From Sphingobacterium sp. CZ-UAM (GTDB lineage Bacteria > Bacteroidota > Bacteroidia > Sphingobacteriales > Sphingobacteriaceae): a DNA stretch of 64,000 bases. Position numbers and translations under genes: made by a program. Location of the stretch: positions 425,658 through 489,657 of the forward strand of contig NZ_MTCM01000003.1 in NCBI RefSeq assembly GCF_002000245.1, read 5' to 3'. The notes beneath the pieces were generated by a model. That model was not told where the DNA came from. It saw nothing but the letters and a program-made list of their open reading frames with translations, and searched no databases. The stretch's first letter is position 1; every line of letters begins with the position of its first letter. Shown in pieces: positions 35,065 to 44,299 of this stretch.

Positions 35065-35751
35065 TTATTCTCCTTTTTGAATTAACTTATTGATATCGGA
35101 TAATTCGCCAAAAACAACTAAAATATCCCCTTCCGCCATTACTGTTTCAGATGTGGCAATACCAGATGCTTCTTTTTGTTCCTTGGTGATTCCGTCTTTT
35201 TTCGTTTCTGTAATTTTTACTGTCGTCAGTACAATAATTTTATAAAGATTCGTCAGATTAGCCTCACGCAGCGTCATACCAATATAACGCTGTGGAACCT
35301 TTGTTTCGACAATTGAATATCGATCTGAAACCTTAAAGGAGTCAACGATATCAATATTGTCCAATCGCATCGCCAAGCGCTCAGCCGCCTCTTCTTCCGG
35401 CATAATATACTCATTGATCTCCATGGCTTCCAGAACCGTTTTTTGCAAATCGGAGACAATACGACCAATTATACGCTTTACTTTTAATTGCTTTAAAAGT
35501 GCAACAGTCATAAGAGAAGCCCCCTCATCTTCCCCAATAGCGACAATGACAGCATGCGCATCTTTCAAGGGCAGTGAAGATACAGCCTCCCGATCAGTTG
35601 TATCCAAACATACGGTATGCGTGATTTTATCTTTGAGCTGTTCCACTATATTTAAACTTCTATCTGCTCCAATCACTTCATGGCCGAGTTCAGTAAGATG
35701 AACACCCAATGAACGCCCAAAATGTCCTAATCCCAAAACAATATACTTCAT
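35065..35751 (-). CDS. trkA: TrkA/KtrA-type potassium uptake regulatory protein
   Basis: 228-residue cytoplasmic RCK protein that binds NAD(H)/ATP and gates a TrkH/KtrB channel. The N-terminal Rossmann motif is LGLGHFGRSLGVHLTELGHE, with the acidic end at GADRS. The C-terminal RCK_C domain spans about 140-228 (KVPQRYIGMTLREANL). The single RCK unit matches the KtrA type. The potassium channel gene is 110 bases upstream in the same direction. Confidence 0.93.
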   Translation of the reverse strand: MKYIVLGLGHFGRSLGVHLTELGHEVIGADRSLNIVEQLKDKITHTVCLDTTDREAVSSLPLKDAHAVIVAIGEDEGASLMTVALLKQLKVKRIIGRIVSDLQKTVLEAMEINEYIMPEEEAAERLAMRLDNIDIVDSFKVSDRYSIVETKVPQRYIGMTLREANLTNLYKIIVLTTVKITETKKDGITKEQKEASGIATSETVMAEGDILVVFGELSDINKLIQKGE

Positions 35752-35755
35752 AACT

Positions 35756-35773
35756 CAAACTAAGATAAATTTA
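35756..35773 (-). promoter_or_regulatory. TAAATTTATCTTAGTTTG element upstream of trkA
   Basis: 17 of 18 bases are shared with the trkH element. Its 3' end is only 4 bases from the trkA ATG, so transcripts from it would be nearly leaderless. Confidence 0.45.
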
Positions 35774-35861
35774 TTGTATTTACAAGTATAATCACAGCGT
35801 ATACTATTAAATCAACCTCTTTCTCTTCATTCCCCTATTTATGTATGAATAAAGAATACAA

Positions 35862-37652
35862 TTAAAACAGGATCTTTTCCTCCGGGAATATAATATTCTT
35901 TCGGGTTGTATTTTTAATAAATGCAACCAACAAAGTTAACATGCCTACACGGCCGACCAGCATGGTTACTACAATGATCAATTTTCCACCCATACTTAAG
36001 GAAGGAGTTACACCTAAACTCAACCCACAGGTTGTATATGCAGATAAGGATTCAAAAAGTAAATCCTTCATACTTTTGTCTGGGTCAGTAAAAATAAGGA
36101 GGAAAAAACTTAGCCCAACCACAAAGAATGACAATAGGATTATCGCAAAAGCTTTATTAACGGATTCACTCGCAATTCTCCGCTTAAAAATTTCAATGTA
36201 TTCCTTTCCCTTTGCCAAGGATATGATATTCATAAAAGTAAGCGCCACCGTTGTTACTTTTACACCGCCTCCAGTAGATCCCGGAGATGCCCCCACCCAC
36301 ATCAATACCATAATCAGGAAAATAGTCGGAGCGCCAACAAAACTCAGGTCAATGCTATTATAACCCGCTGAGCGTGCGGCATTGGCCATAAAAAAAGATG
36401 TAGCCCATTCACCGTCAATACCTCTTTCCAAAGAAAGTGTATTCTTCCGTTCCAAAAAATAAAAAAACAGCGTTGCTGCAACAATTATAATCGCATTACA
36501 GAGCAACACCAATTTGGAATTAAAACTAAAGCTCCACGCTTTATGCTTGTAGCTTTTCTTCGTAATCAAGCGATGATACCAAAGCAGTATAAACTCTTTT
36601 ATATAAGTATAGAAGTTCAGCACAATACCGAAACCGAACCCACCAAGAATGAATAATGAAGACAGCGCAAGCTGAAAGGAATAGTTGAATTTATAGGCTT
36701 CGTTTGTAATTCCTCCTGATAAAATGGAGAATCCGGCATTACAAAATGAAGAAATAGAGTGAAAGATTGAAAAGAAAACCATACTCCCCATATTAGGGAA
36801 ATTACCTCTCTCCAACGTGCTAAAAATCAATACGGCGCCAAGAAACTCAAACAATAACGTAATGAATATCATGGTCAGCAAGGTTTTGATCACTGAGGCC
36901 ACCTTATTCTCGCCCAATATTTCACCAAACATCAACTGGTTTTTAAATGAAAATCCACCAGAGAAAAAATAGCCAAAGAATCCGGTAAAGGTCATAATTC
37001 CCAATCCCCCAACCTGTATCAATACAATAATAACCGTCTGGCCAAACATACTAAAGTTGGTCGAAATATCGGCCACAGACAAGCCCGTTATACAGACTGC
37101 ACTAGTCGACATAAACAAGGCATCAACAAAACTGAGCGGGGCTTCCGTTGTTGTCCGTGGCAACATCAACAGGACTGTTCCTATCAGAATAAGGACCAGA
37201 AAACTAATGACGAAAAGTATAGTTGGATTAAAATAAAAATTATCGAAAAAGAGGGTACTTTTGGATAGCTCAGCAATAAAAATAATATAGATACCCAAGT
37301 AAATCCATTGTTCGCGGGAAAAAACAGAAAGCGATTCAATTCCCGCAAAACGGGCTATCAAAATAAAAATAAAATAAATGAGAATAAGTAGACCTGAATA
37401 ATGCTCAACGGCAATTTTTCTTAATGCATAGATGGAAGACGACTCCCGTAATGCAATCATAAAAAAAAGTGTAAAAAACAAGTAATGGATTGTCTTGCCA
37501 AGTAGCACACCCAAGGCCGGATCTGTTACATAACCCACATTAAATATGACGATCGCAGCACAAACCATGCTGGTGTAAAACATGATCTTATCTACTAGAC
37601 CGTTTTTATATTTGAAAACAAATCGAACAAAACTTAATATAGAATCTATCAT
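35862..37652 (-). CDS. trkH: TrkH/KtrB-type potassium channel subunit
   Basis: 596-residue membrane protein of the Trk/Ktr/HKT superfamily. Selectivity-filter-like loops are recognisable at TSAVCITGLSVADIS, SSFCNAGFSILSG, MWVGASPGSTGGGVKVTTVA and SAYTTCGLSLGVTPSL. The ATG at 37652 (MIDSILSFV) is used; the frame extends to a TTG at 37664. The N-terminal 140 residues add extra helices compared with KtrB. The partner regulator trkA follows. Confidence 0.93.
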   Translation of the reverse strand: MIDSILSFVRFVFKYKNGLVDKIMFYTSMVCAAIVIFNVGYVTDPALGVLLGKTIHYLFFTLFFMIALRESSSIYALRKIAVEHYSGLLILIYFIFILIARFAGIESLSVFSREQWIYLGIYIIFIAELSKSTLFFDNFYFNPTILFVISFLVLILIGTVLLMLPRTTTEAPLSFVDALFMSTSAVCITGLSVADISTNFSMFGQTVIIVLIQVGGLGIMTFTGFFGYFFSGGFSFKNQLMFGEILGENKVASVIKTLLTMIFITLLFEFLGAVLIFSTLERGNFPNMGSMVFFSIFHSISSFCNAGFSILSGGITNEAYKFNYSFQLALSSLFILGGFGFGIVLNFYTYIKEFILLWYHRLITKKSYKHKAWSFSFNSKLVLLCNAIIIVAATLFFYFLERKNTLSLERGIDGEWATSFFMANAARSAGYNSIDLSFVGAPTIFLIMVLMWVGASPGSTGGGVKVTTVALTFMNIISLAKGKEYIEIFKRRIASESVNKAFAIILLSFFVVGLSFFLLIFTDPDKSMKDLLFESLSAYTTCGLSLGVTPSLSMGGKLIIVVTMLVGRVGMLTLLVAFIKNTTRKNIIFPEEKILF

Positions 37653-37661
37653 TATAAACCG

Positions 37662-37679
37662 CAAACTAAGATAAATTTG
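37662..37679 (-). promoter_or_regulatory. CAAATTTATCTTAGTTTG element upstream of trkH
   Basis: Third copy of the 18-mer, ending 9 bases before the trkH start codon. Confidence 0.45.
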
Positions 37680-37768
37680 CCTTTATTCAAAACCTATCTA
37701 CATCTTCTCTCCAATAGGCAGGTTATTTTCACGTGAAACGGAATCTACAGGTTTATATCGTTACCTCC

Positions 37769-39664
37769 TTACTCTCCAGGATTCTCTTTCTCTAATTCCT
37801 TTTCAGCTTTCTCCCGGTCCCTTTTTCGTTTTTCCTCTATTTTAGCCGCTGCTTTTGCCTCTTCTTCTTTTTCTTCTTTTAATAACTCTTCAGCGGTTTT
37901 ATGCTTTTTAAATATGCCAGAAAATAACTTCTTCGCTTTCTCCACGCCGCTCACAACCTTTTCCACACGATCCGCGGTATTCATCAATTTAGCTTCACGC
38001 TCTGGCCCTAAACCAACACATTGTTTAATGCCCATCAGCAAACTTTGCCACATAGCCTTGAAAAATGGATGATAGGGATCCCGATGTTTGTTGATATGCC
38101 CGACAGTGTATTTGCCATACAGATCTGGGTTTCCGGGATTGAACAGAACCTGATTGACCATAAATGAAAGAAAGCCCTTCTTTTCTCTTCGTCCATCGTC
38201 ACCGGTTTCAGAAAGTATATTAACTTTTAGGTCGTTATAATCCATCTTAAAGGTTCCTTTACTCCGGTAATCATTAGCCCAAATATCAAATACAATCTGT
38301 CTCAAATTACCAGATTTAACCTCAACATTCAGCAAAGGCCGGATCATTTTATTGACAACCGTTAAATCCATCTGTCCCAGGCTGCCCTTGTAGGTATAAG
38401 CCCCAACTTTGGAGGTCATGTCAAACACAAAATTGGTCAACAGCTTGCCTGAATTCATAAAATTAGTACTCAGATTAGCGCGCATCAACTTTTGTTTGCT
38501 CAACTTTGTCGAATCGTTCGTTACATTTAATATCGTACCATAGGTATGGTCAAAAGTAATCGTTCCTATTTGGCTATATTTATCGCTCATCTCCGAATAA
38601 GAAATGCCAACATTATCCAAAATCAGCGAATCAATTCCCAACCTGGTCGACATCTGCATCAATTTCATATGTGGCGCATTTCCGATCTGCCGGGTAGCAG
38701 GACTCTTATAATGTTTATCACTATAAATAGAAAGATGTCCATTTTTTAAGAATGCTTTTTGAGCATAAACTTTTTTATCTCTTGAAAGCTGTCCAAAATT
38801 AAACTCAGTCAACTGTAATGTGTCCATTTTAAAAACAACATAACTCCCGCCTTCTCCTTTCTTCTTATAATAGGCGGCTTTGTTCAAAGTCGGCTGATAG
38901 GCTACTTTAGTCAAAAGGACATTTCTTTCTTTGCTATTGATCTTGAGCTTATCAAAGTTGATTTTATAAAATCCGTCCGGAGTTTTATAGGTAAAGCCTG
39001 GTACTTCGATATCGATCATTTTGGTATGATAAAAGCGCTCTTTATCCTGTTCTGAGGTTGAATCAATAAGAACATCATCAATCCGCACTTTAACTTTTTT
39101 TATTTCAAAATCCTGATGTCCCCCCTTTTGTACCTGCGTATATTTAAAATCAATATCATTCAGATTGATGGCTTCAACATGAATCTTCTTTAAGTTATCT
39201 TTTATCTTTTCGTATAATGGTTTTTTAGGGCCTTGGCTCACCGTATCGTTATAACTATGCAGCTCGTTTATAACATGTATTGTAGGTGTATCAACAGTAA
39301 TATCGTGCAGGAAAAGCTCCTTATCCATCAGTACCTTACGGATACCAAAACTTTTAATCTTAAGCTTGTTGATGATTATAGCATAACGGTTGTCCGGAGC
39401 TTTTTTCATAAGCTCCAATTTCTTATACACTATACTATCTGGAATTAAATGAAGGTTATCAATAGTTAGATTGCCCAGCGCCAGATTAACATGTATATCG
39501 TCATAGTGGACCTTGTAAAGACCGTCGGTAGCTTGCAAAACCAATTGTTTTATTTTAGCATCCAACATCGGCTTCCATTTATTGCTAAAATACATAATAC
39601 CCCCAGTCAAGGCTAGAAGGATAAACACAACGATTCCAATGATCCACTTAAAAATAGGCTTCAT
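37769..39664 (-). CDS. AsmA-like/DUF748-like envelope protein
   Basis: 631 residues. One N-terminal transmembrane helix (about 6-26) is followed by a long beta-rich extracytoplasmic region. It opens with VHYDDIHVNLALGNLTIDNL, typical of AsmA-like proteins, which are proposed to bridge or transport lipids between membranes. The C-terminal 60 residues are a highly charged Lys/Glu helix (KTAEELLKEEKEEEAKAAAK). Placed divergent from the lipoprotein pair. The family assignment rests on the N-terminal pattern and overall layout only. Confidence 0.7.
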   Translation of the reverse strand: MKPIFKWIIGIVVFILLALTGGIMYFSNKWKPMLDAKIKQLVLQATDGLYKVHYDDIHVNLALGNLTIDNLHLIPDSIVYKKLELMKKAPDNRYAIIINKLKIKSFGIRKVLMDKELFLHDITVDTPTIHVINELHSYNDTVSQGPKKPLYEKIKDNLKKIHVEAINLNDIDFKYTQVQKGGHQDFEIKKVKVRIDDVLIDSTSEQDKERFYHTKMIDIEVPGFTYKTPDGFYKINFDKLKINSKERNVLLTKVAYQPTLNKAAYYKKKGEGGSYVVFKMDTLQLTEFNFGQLSRDKKVYAQKAFLKNGHLSIYSDKHYKSPATRQIGNAPHMKLMQMSTRLGIDSLILDNVGISYSEMSDKYSQIGTITFDHTYGTILNVTNDSTKLSKQKLMRANLSTNFMNSGKLLTNFVFDMTSKVGAYTYKGSLGQMDLTVVNKMIRPLLNVEVKSGNLRQIVFDIWANDYRSKGTFKMDYNDLKVNILSETGDDGRREKKGFLSFMVNQVLFNPGNPDLYGKYTVGHINKHRDPYHPFFKAMWQSLLMGIKQCVGLGPEREAKLMNTADRVEKVVSGVEKAKKLFSGIFKKHKTAEELLKEEKEEEAKAAAKIEEKRKRDREKAEKELEKENPGE

Positions 39665-39760
39665 AAAGTCACAATCTCTTTGTAATTTAGTCTTTATTTA
39701 TTGAATAGCAAACAAGATCAATTCCCCTTTTGTTTTCAAACACGATTAAATAAAGCAAAT

Positions 39761-40798
39761 ATGCAGCTCCGAACACGCGTTTTTTTATTTCTTGTACCGT
39801 TTTGGCTACTTATATTCAATTCTTGTTCAAATTCAAAACCCGAAACAGCTTTCTATTTTTGGAAAACGGTTTTTCAACTTGACACGATAGAACAACGGGC
39901 GCTAAAAGAAGTCGCTGCGCAGTCCATCTATATACGGATTATGGATATAGATTTTGACCCTTCGGGTGTTCAGGCTGTTCCCATTAGTCCAGTCACCTTT
40001 TCCCAGCAAGTCCCTAAAGAACAAGCGATAATACCGGTTGTATTTATCAATCAACGCATTTTCGCGGAAATGGACAGCCTACAGATAAGAGCCTTAGCCA
40101 GTAAGATTGTTCCATTTGTCACCGCGAAAGTGAAGCAGGCTGGTAAAGAAAAATTCAACGAGTTACAACTGGATTGTGACTGGACACAGACCTCACGAGA
40201 CAAATTCTTTTATTTGCTCAATTATATACAGGAATTACCAGATTTAAAGAATGTTGTTGTCAGCTCAACATTAAGGCTACATCAAGTGAAGAATACCCTA
40301 ACAAGTGGAATCCCTCCAGTAAAGAAAGTGACCTTAATGTGCTACAACATGGGCAACCTACGCCAGTTTGGGAACCAAAATTCAATTCTAAATCAACAGG
40401 ATCTAAACACTTATTTAAATGGGACACTACGTAATTATCCAATGGAAATGGACATTGCACTTCCCCTATTTCAATGGTTTGTGGTTTTTAGAAACAATAG
40501 TTATATCGGCATTTCAAAATATATTAGCGAGCAGGACATCAATAATAAGGCTTTATTTACCCCTAATCCGAACAGTAGCTTATATATTTTAAAGGTTGAC
40601 CTCCCTAAGGCAAACCTCAAAAAAGGAGATATCGTACGTTTTGAGAAGGTAACACAAAACGATCTCTTACAAACGGCAAAATTTTTGAGAGGGGAATTGA
40701 AAGGAAAAAAACATCAGATTATTTTTTATCATTTAGACCAAGCTACTTTAGCAAATCATGGCAATGCCGAGTTACAGGAAATTATTAGTGCTTTCTAG
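39761..40798 (+). CDS. Lipoprotein of unknown function (possible TIM-barrel, DUF3142-like)
   Basis: 345 residues from the ATG at 39761; the frame extends to a TTG at 39701. The signal ends in the lipobox FNSC. The pattern of the mature part suggests a TIM-barrel-like protein: FNELQLDCDWTQTSRDKFFY (about 125-145), then VVVSSTLRLHQV and VTLMCYNMGNLRQFG. This is reminiscent of DUF3142, but I am not sure. Its 3' end overlaps the next gene by 41 bases, so the two are translated from one message. Confidence 0.65.
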   Translation: MQLRTRVFLFLVPFWLLIFNSCSNSKPETAFYFWKTVFQLDTIEQRALKEVAAQSIYIRIMDIDFDPSGVQAVPISPVTFSQQVPKEQAIIPVVFINQRIFAEMDSLQIRALASKIVPFVTAKVKQAGKEKFNELQLDCDWTQTSRDKFFYLLNYIQELPDLKNVVVSSTLRLHQVKNTLTSGIPPVKKVTLMCYNMGNLRQFGNQNSILNQQDLNTYLNGTLRNYPMEMDIALPLFQWFVVFRNNSYIGISKYISEQDINNKALFTPNPNSSLYILKVDLPKANLKKGDIVRFEKVTQNDLLQTAKFLRGELKGKKHQIIFYHLDQATLANHGNAELQEIISAF

Positions 40799-43214
40799 CA
40801 GCACACTTGCATTTTTCTTCGGAGAAATAGCGACAAATATCGCTTGTGGTCCCGAAGTGGATCCCTATGACAACCAAACGACCTATTATCTTCCAAATCT
40901 TGAAGATAACGGGTTTTCAGCATTTCAATACATCCCCTACCAGTTTCTTTATACGGAAGAAGCTCCAGTCCAAGAAAGTCTCGTTAATAGCGAAGCATGG
41001 GCAAAACACTTAGGTTCTGGAGTAAATGCAGAAGATATCGAACAATTCATGTACAGGAGCGACTCAGCAACTACTGAGTTGGTTAGTAATCAAAAAAAAT
41101 CTGCTTGGAGTAATCTTCCTGACTCCGTCAAAGGAAATACATTTGTACAAACCTTAATTGATGGTAAACACGAACCCGAGCGAGCGTACTTTGTTTTCAC
41201 AAAAAAACAAGAGCCCGTTACAAATGTTCAGCACAATTATTGGGATCCGGACACGCGGAATTTTAAAGAGATTGTGCACTTTGCAGAACTCGCCGAGACG
41301 CAGATCAACAAACATAAAAAAAACAGCTTCCTTTTTGTGCGTTACGCTTATCAGGCCGCCCGCTTATATCTATTTGGTCAGGAGTATGCTAAAAGTATCG
41401 CAGTCTACGAAAAATATTTACAGCCCATTAAAGGGAGTGATGCAATTCTAAATTGGGCACTTTCCAACTATGCTGGTGCCGTCCGTAAGAATGGCGATGG
41501 TCCCAAAGCAGCATACCTTTTCTCCAAGTTATTCACCGCAAGTCCCGAGAGACGTGTTCTGGCCTACTCAAATTTCCATTATATCACGGCTTCTGATACC
41601 GAAATTTTTCAATATGCAACTAATGCTGCAGACAATTTCAACATTAACGCCATCATTGGATTCGGCACAGGAGACCGCACCATGAAATATCTAAACGCCT
41701 GTTACAAGCTTGATCCAGCCAATACTGTTAATGCTGTTTTGCTAGGAAGAGAAGTGAACAAAATAGAAGGCGACATGAATGAGTCTTTTTATATTGGTTA
41801 CGGCGAAAATTATAATTATTATTCCCGTAACGAGGATAAAAACACAGTTAAACAACATTTGGATTCCCTTCGCGATTTTGCTTTAAACCTTTATCAGGAC
41901 AAAAAATACGTCCAACCGCAGCTCGGCTTGATTACCGCCGCCTATTTAAGTTGGATGAATAAAGAAAATGATCTGGCAAAAAAATACATTGCCCTGGTCA
42001 AGGAAAGTGACCTGAACCCTAAGCTGGCAGATCAATATCAGATTACCGTGTTACTTACGCAGTTAACCGATTGGCAAACCAGCAAACAGATCGATCAACC
42101 AAAACTGGTCAAGACATTAGCGTGGCTGGAGGAAAAGGCCCAACAGGACGGTAAAAACTCAAGCAACAAAAAGGAATGGAGCTATAGTGCTTTTGAGTAC
42201 AGCAATTACAGTTTAATTGCTAGAAATATCCTCCAGAATCTTGTCGTCAAACACTACCTCAACACCCAGGATACAGCTATGGCAAGTTTAGCCGCTGTAA
42301 AAGCAGATATTTTCTATAATTATGGTGTCGCGAAAGATTCGCTTGAAGACAATATGCAATGGTCCACCATGCATTTTTGGGAAAATAGTCTCACACCTAA
42401 AACATTGTTAAAAATAAGAGCTTTACTATCCGACAACAATCAGCAAAACACATTATCCCGTTTTTTACTGGAAGATATCAAGCATTTCAATAGAGATTAT
42501 CTGACAGAGCTATTGGGTACTGCATACTTGCGGGAGCTGGATTTCCAAAAAGCGGCGATAACACTGCAAGCACTACCTAAAAACCATAAAACAAAAGAAA
42601 TAAAGAATTGGTACAGTGAAGATGAAAATGATGTTATCCCTAATCCATTCATCGTTACCGTCAATGACTATCCTAAAAAATACGGAAAAGAGAATACGAC
42701 CAAACTAAAATATGCCGAACGCATGGCCCGTTTGGAAAACGGCATAAAAAACGAGAAAAATAATCAGAAAAAGGCGGATTATTACTTTCAGATGGCTACA
42801 GGAATTTATCAGACCAGTACCTATGGGAACGCATGGTCATTGGTTTCCTACGACTGGGCCTCTTCGGACAGTCACGCAGCTACAACTGTCCATTGGAAAC
42901 GGAACTATTTGCAGACAAAATCAGCAAAAGAATGGTATAGCAAGGCCCGTTCATTGAGCTCAGATAAAGAATTTAAAGCCAAATGTACATTCATGCTCGC
43001 AAAATGTGAACAGAAGGATTTTGTTTATACAGATGAAACACGTTGGCAATATTATGATTCTCCTTTGAAAAATCCATTCTACCGTTTTTCATTACAGAAT
43101 AAGTACTTTAAGGAACTAAACACTCAATATAAGGATACACCGTTTTTCAATATAGCTTCAAAAGAATGCACCTATTTAAAGGACTACATAAATCTAACTC
43201 AAGCCATTAAATAA
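40758..43214 (+). CDS. Large lipoprotein of unknown function, helical-repeat type
   Basis: 818 residues. The N-terminal signal ends in a lipobox-like NIAC (Cys30), followed by an acidic GPEVDPYDN stretch such as surface-exported Bacteroidota lipoproteins often carry. The rest looks alpha-helical with TPR/SEL-like pairs (FVRYAYQAARLYLFGQEYAK near 195-215; KAECTFMLAKC-type segment near the C terminus). I recognise no catalytic motif. The start lies 41 bases inside the upstream lipoprotein gene; a second ATG at 40764 is possible. The pairing suggests a two-component surface or periplasmic assembly. Confidence 0.7.
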   Translation: MAMPSYRKLLVLSSSTLAFFFGEIATNIACGPEVDPYDNQTTYYLPNLEDNGFSAFQYIPYQFLYTEEAPVQESLVNSEAWAKHLGSGVNAEDIEQFMYRSDSATTELVSNQKKSAWSNLPDSVKGNTFVQTLIDGKHEPERAYFVFTKKQEPVTNVQHNYWDPDTRNFKEIVHFAELAETQINKHKKNSFLFVRYAYQAARLYLFGQEYAKSIAVYEKYLQPIKGSDAILNWALSNYAGAVRKNGDGPKAAYLFSKLFTASPERRVLAYSNFHYITASDTEIFQYATNAADNFNINAIIGFGTGDRTMKYLNACYKLDPANTVNAVLLGREVNKIEGDMNESFYIGYGENYNYYSRNEDKNTVKQHLDSLRDFALNLYQDKKYVQPQLGLITAAYLSWMNKENDLAKKYIALVKESDLNPKLADQYQITVLLTQLTDWQTSKQIDQPKLVKTLAWLEEKAQQDGKNSSNKKEWSYSAFEYSNYSLIARNILQNLVVKHYLNTQDTAMASLAAVKADIFYNYGVAKDSLEDNMQWSTMHFWENSLTPKTLLKIRALLSDNNQQNTLSRFLLEDIKHFNRDYLTELLGTAYLRELDFQKAAITLQALPKNHKTKEIKNWYSEDENDVIPNPFIVTVNDYPKKYGKENTTKLKYAERMARLENGIKNEKNNQKKADYYFQMATGIYQTSTYGNAWSLVSYDWASSDSHAATTVHWKRNYLQTKSAKEWYSKARSLSSDKEFKAKCTFMLAKCEQKDFVYTDETRWQYYDSPLKNPFYRFSLQNKYFKELNTQYKDTPFFNIASKECTYLKDYINLTQAIK

Positions 43215-43228
43215 AAGTCGTTATTAGC

Positions 43229-43278
43229 GCTTAAATACAGAAAGGCTTCCGTTCGTGGAAGCCTTTCTGTATTTAAGC
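43229..43278. terminator. 22-bp perfect hairpin between convergent genes
   Basis: Arms 43229-43250 and 43257-43278 are perfectly complementary over 22 bases, with a 6-base GTTCGT loop. The core AAAGGCTTCC / GGAAGCCTTT can act as a terminator on either strand. The right arm overlaps the last codons and stop of rsgA. Confidence 0.85.
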
Positions 43279-44193
43279 TCTGCTATCTTCATTATGATAC
43301 ATACTGAGATAACTATCATAACGGGAGGATTCAATCGCTCCCTCCTCAACGGCTTCCATAATCACGCAGCCGGGCTCATTGATATGCCGGCAGTTATTAA
43401 ATCGGCATTGGTTCATCAACGCACGCATCTCAGGAAAAAAATGCGACAGTTCCTGCTTTTCGATATCCACAATCCCCAACTCACGAATACCTGGTGTATC
43501 AATCAGTTTACCACCGAAAGGTAAATCAAACATCTCCGCAAATGTTGTGGTGTGCTTCCCTTTATCTGACCAATCCGAAATTTCCCCTGTCTTCAACCCA
43601 TATTCAGGCACAATAGCATTAATCAAAGTGGATTTACCGACTCCCGAATGACCTGACACTAATGTAATTTTATCCTGAAGAAGCTCCTTCACAACATCAA
43701 TATTCTTTCCTGTCAAGGCTGACACTTCATAGCATGGATAGCCTATCCGCTCATAAACGGTTTTATAGTCCGCCAATATTTCCAAACCTTCGTCACTGAA
43801 AAGATCGAGTTTATTAAAAATAAGTACCGCTGGTATTCCATAAGCTTCTGTCGTTACCAAAAAGCGGTCTATAAAGCCCAAAGAAGTTGGCGGAGAAGCC
43901 AAAGTAACCACCAAAAAAGCCTGATCTAAGTTTGCTCCTATAATCTGCGTTTGCTTGGACAGGTTCACCGATTTTCGGATAATATAGTTACGGCGGGGCT
44001 CAAGCTCCCGAATGACAGCACTTTCGAGATCTGGTTCCAGATCAAAATGCACCCAATCGCCCACAGCTACTGGGTTGGTCGTTTTAATTCCTTTGGTGCG
44101 AAATTTTCCTTTAATCCGGCAATCATATCTTTCGCCATCTTCGCCCAAAACCTGATACCAACTACCTGTGGACTTTGTTACCAATCCTCTCAT
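43273..44193 (-). CDS. rsgA: Small ribosomal subunit biogenesis GTPase RsgA
   Basis: Circularly permuted GTPase that helps mature the 30S subunit. 306 residues from the ATG at 44193; the frame is open to 44421, but that extension runs through the divergent promoter region. It has an N-terminal OB fold, NKLD (127-130, G4) located before the P-loop GHSGVGKS (181-188, G1), DTPGIREL (G3), and the C-terminal zinc knuckle CRFNNCRHINEPGC. All family features are intact. Divergent from polA. Confidence 0.95.
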   Translation of the reverse strand: MRGLVTKSTGSWYQVLGEDGERYDCRIKGKFRTKGIKTTNPVAVGDWVHFDLEPDLESAVIRELEPRRNYIIRKSVNLSKQTQIIGANLDQAFLVVTLASPPTSLGFIDRFLVTTEAYGIPAVLIFNKLDLFSDEGLEILADYKTVYERIGYPCYEVSALTGKNIDVVKELLQDKITLVSGHSGVGKSTLINAIVPEYGLKTGEISDWSDKGKHTTTFAEMFDLPFGGKLIDTPGIRELGIVDIEKQELSHFFPEMRALMNQCRFNNCRHINEPGCVIMEAVEEGAIESSRYDSYLSMYHNEDSRA

Positions 44194-44268
44194 AGAATCT
44201 GTTGCATTAAATGTGTCATAGCGCAAAAATCGGAAAAATTTATTAAACTTACCGTTTGATGAATTTCT

Positions 44269-44276
44269 TACCTTTG
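44269..44276 (+). promoter_or_regulatory. Candidate minus-7 box of polA (TACCTTTG)
   Basis: Exact TAnnTTTG match 23 bases before the GTG start, embedded in the small palindrome CTTACCTTTGTAAG. No minus-33 element with good spacing is evident. Confidence 0.5.
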
Positions 44277-44299
44277 TAAGAAGACTAAAATTCAATTTT

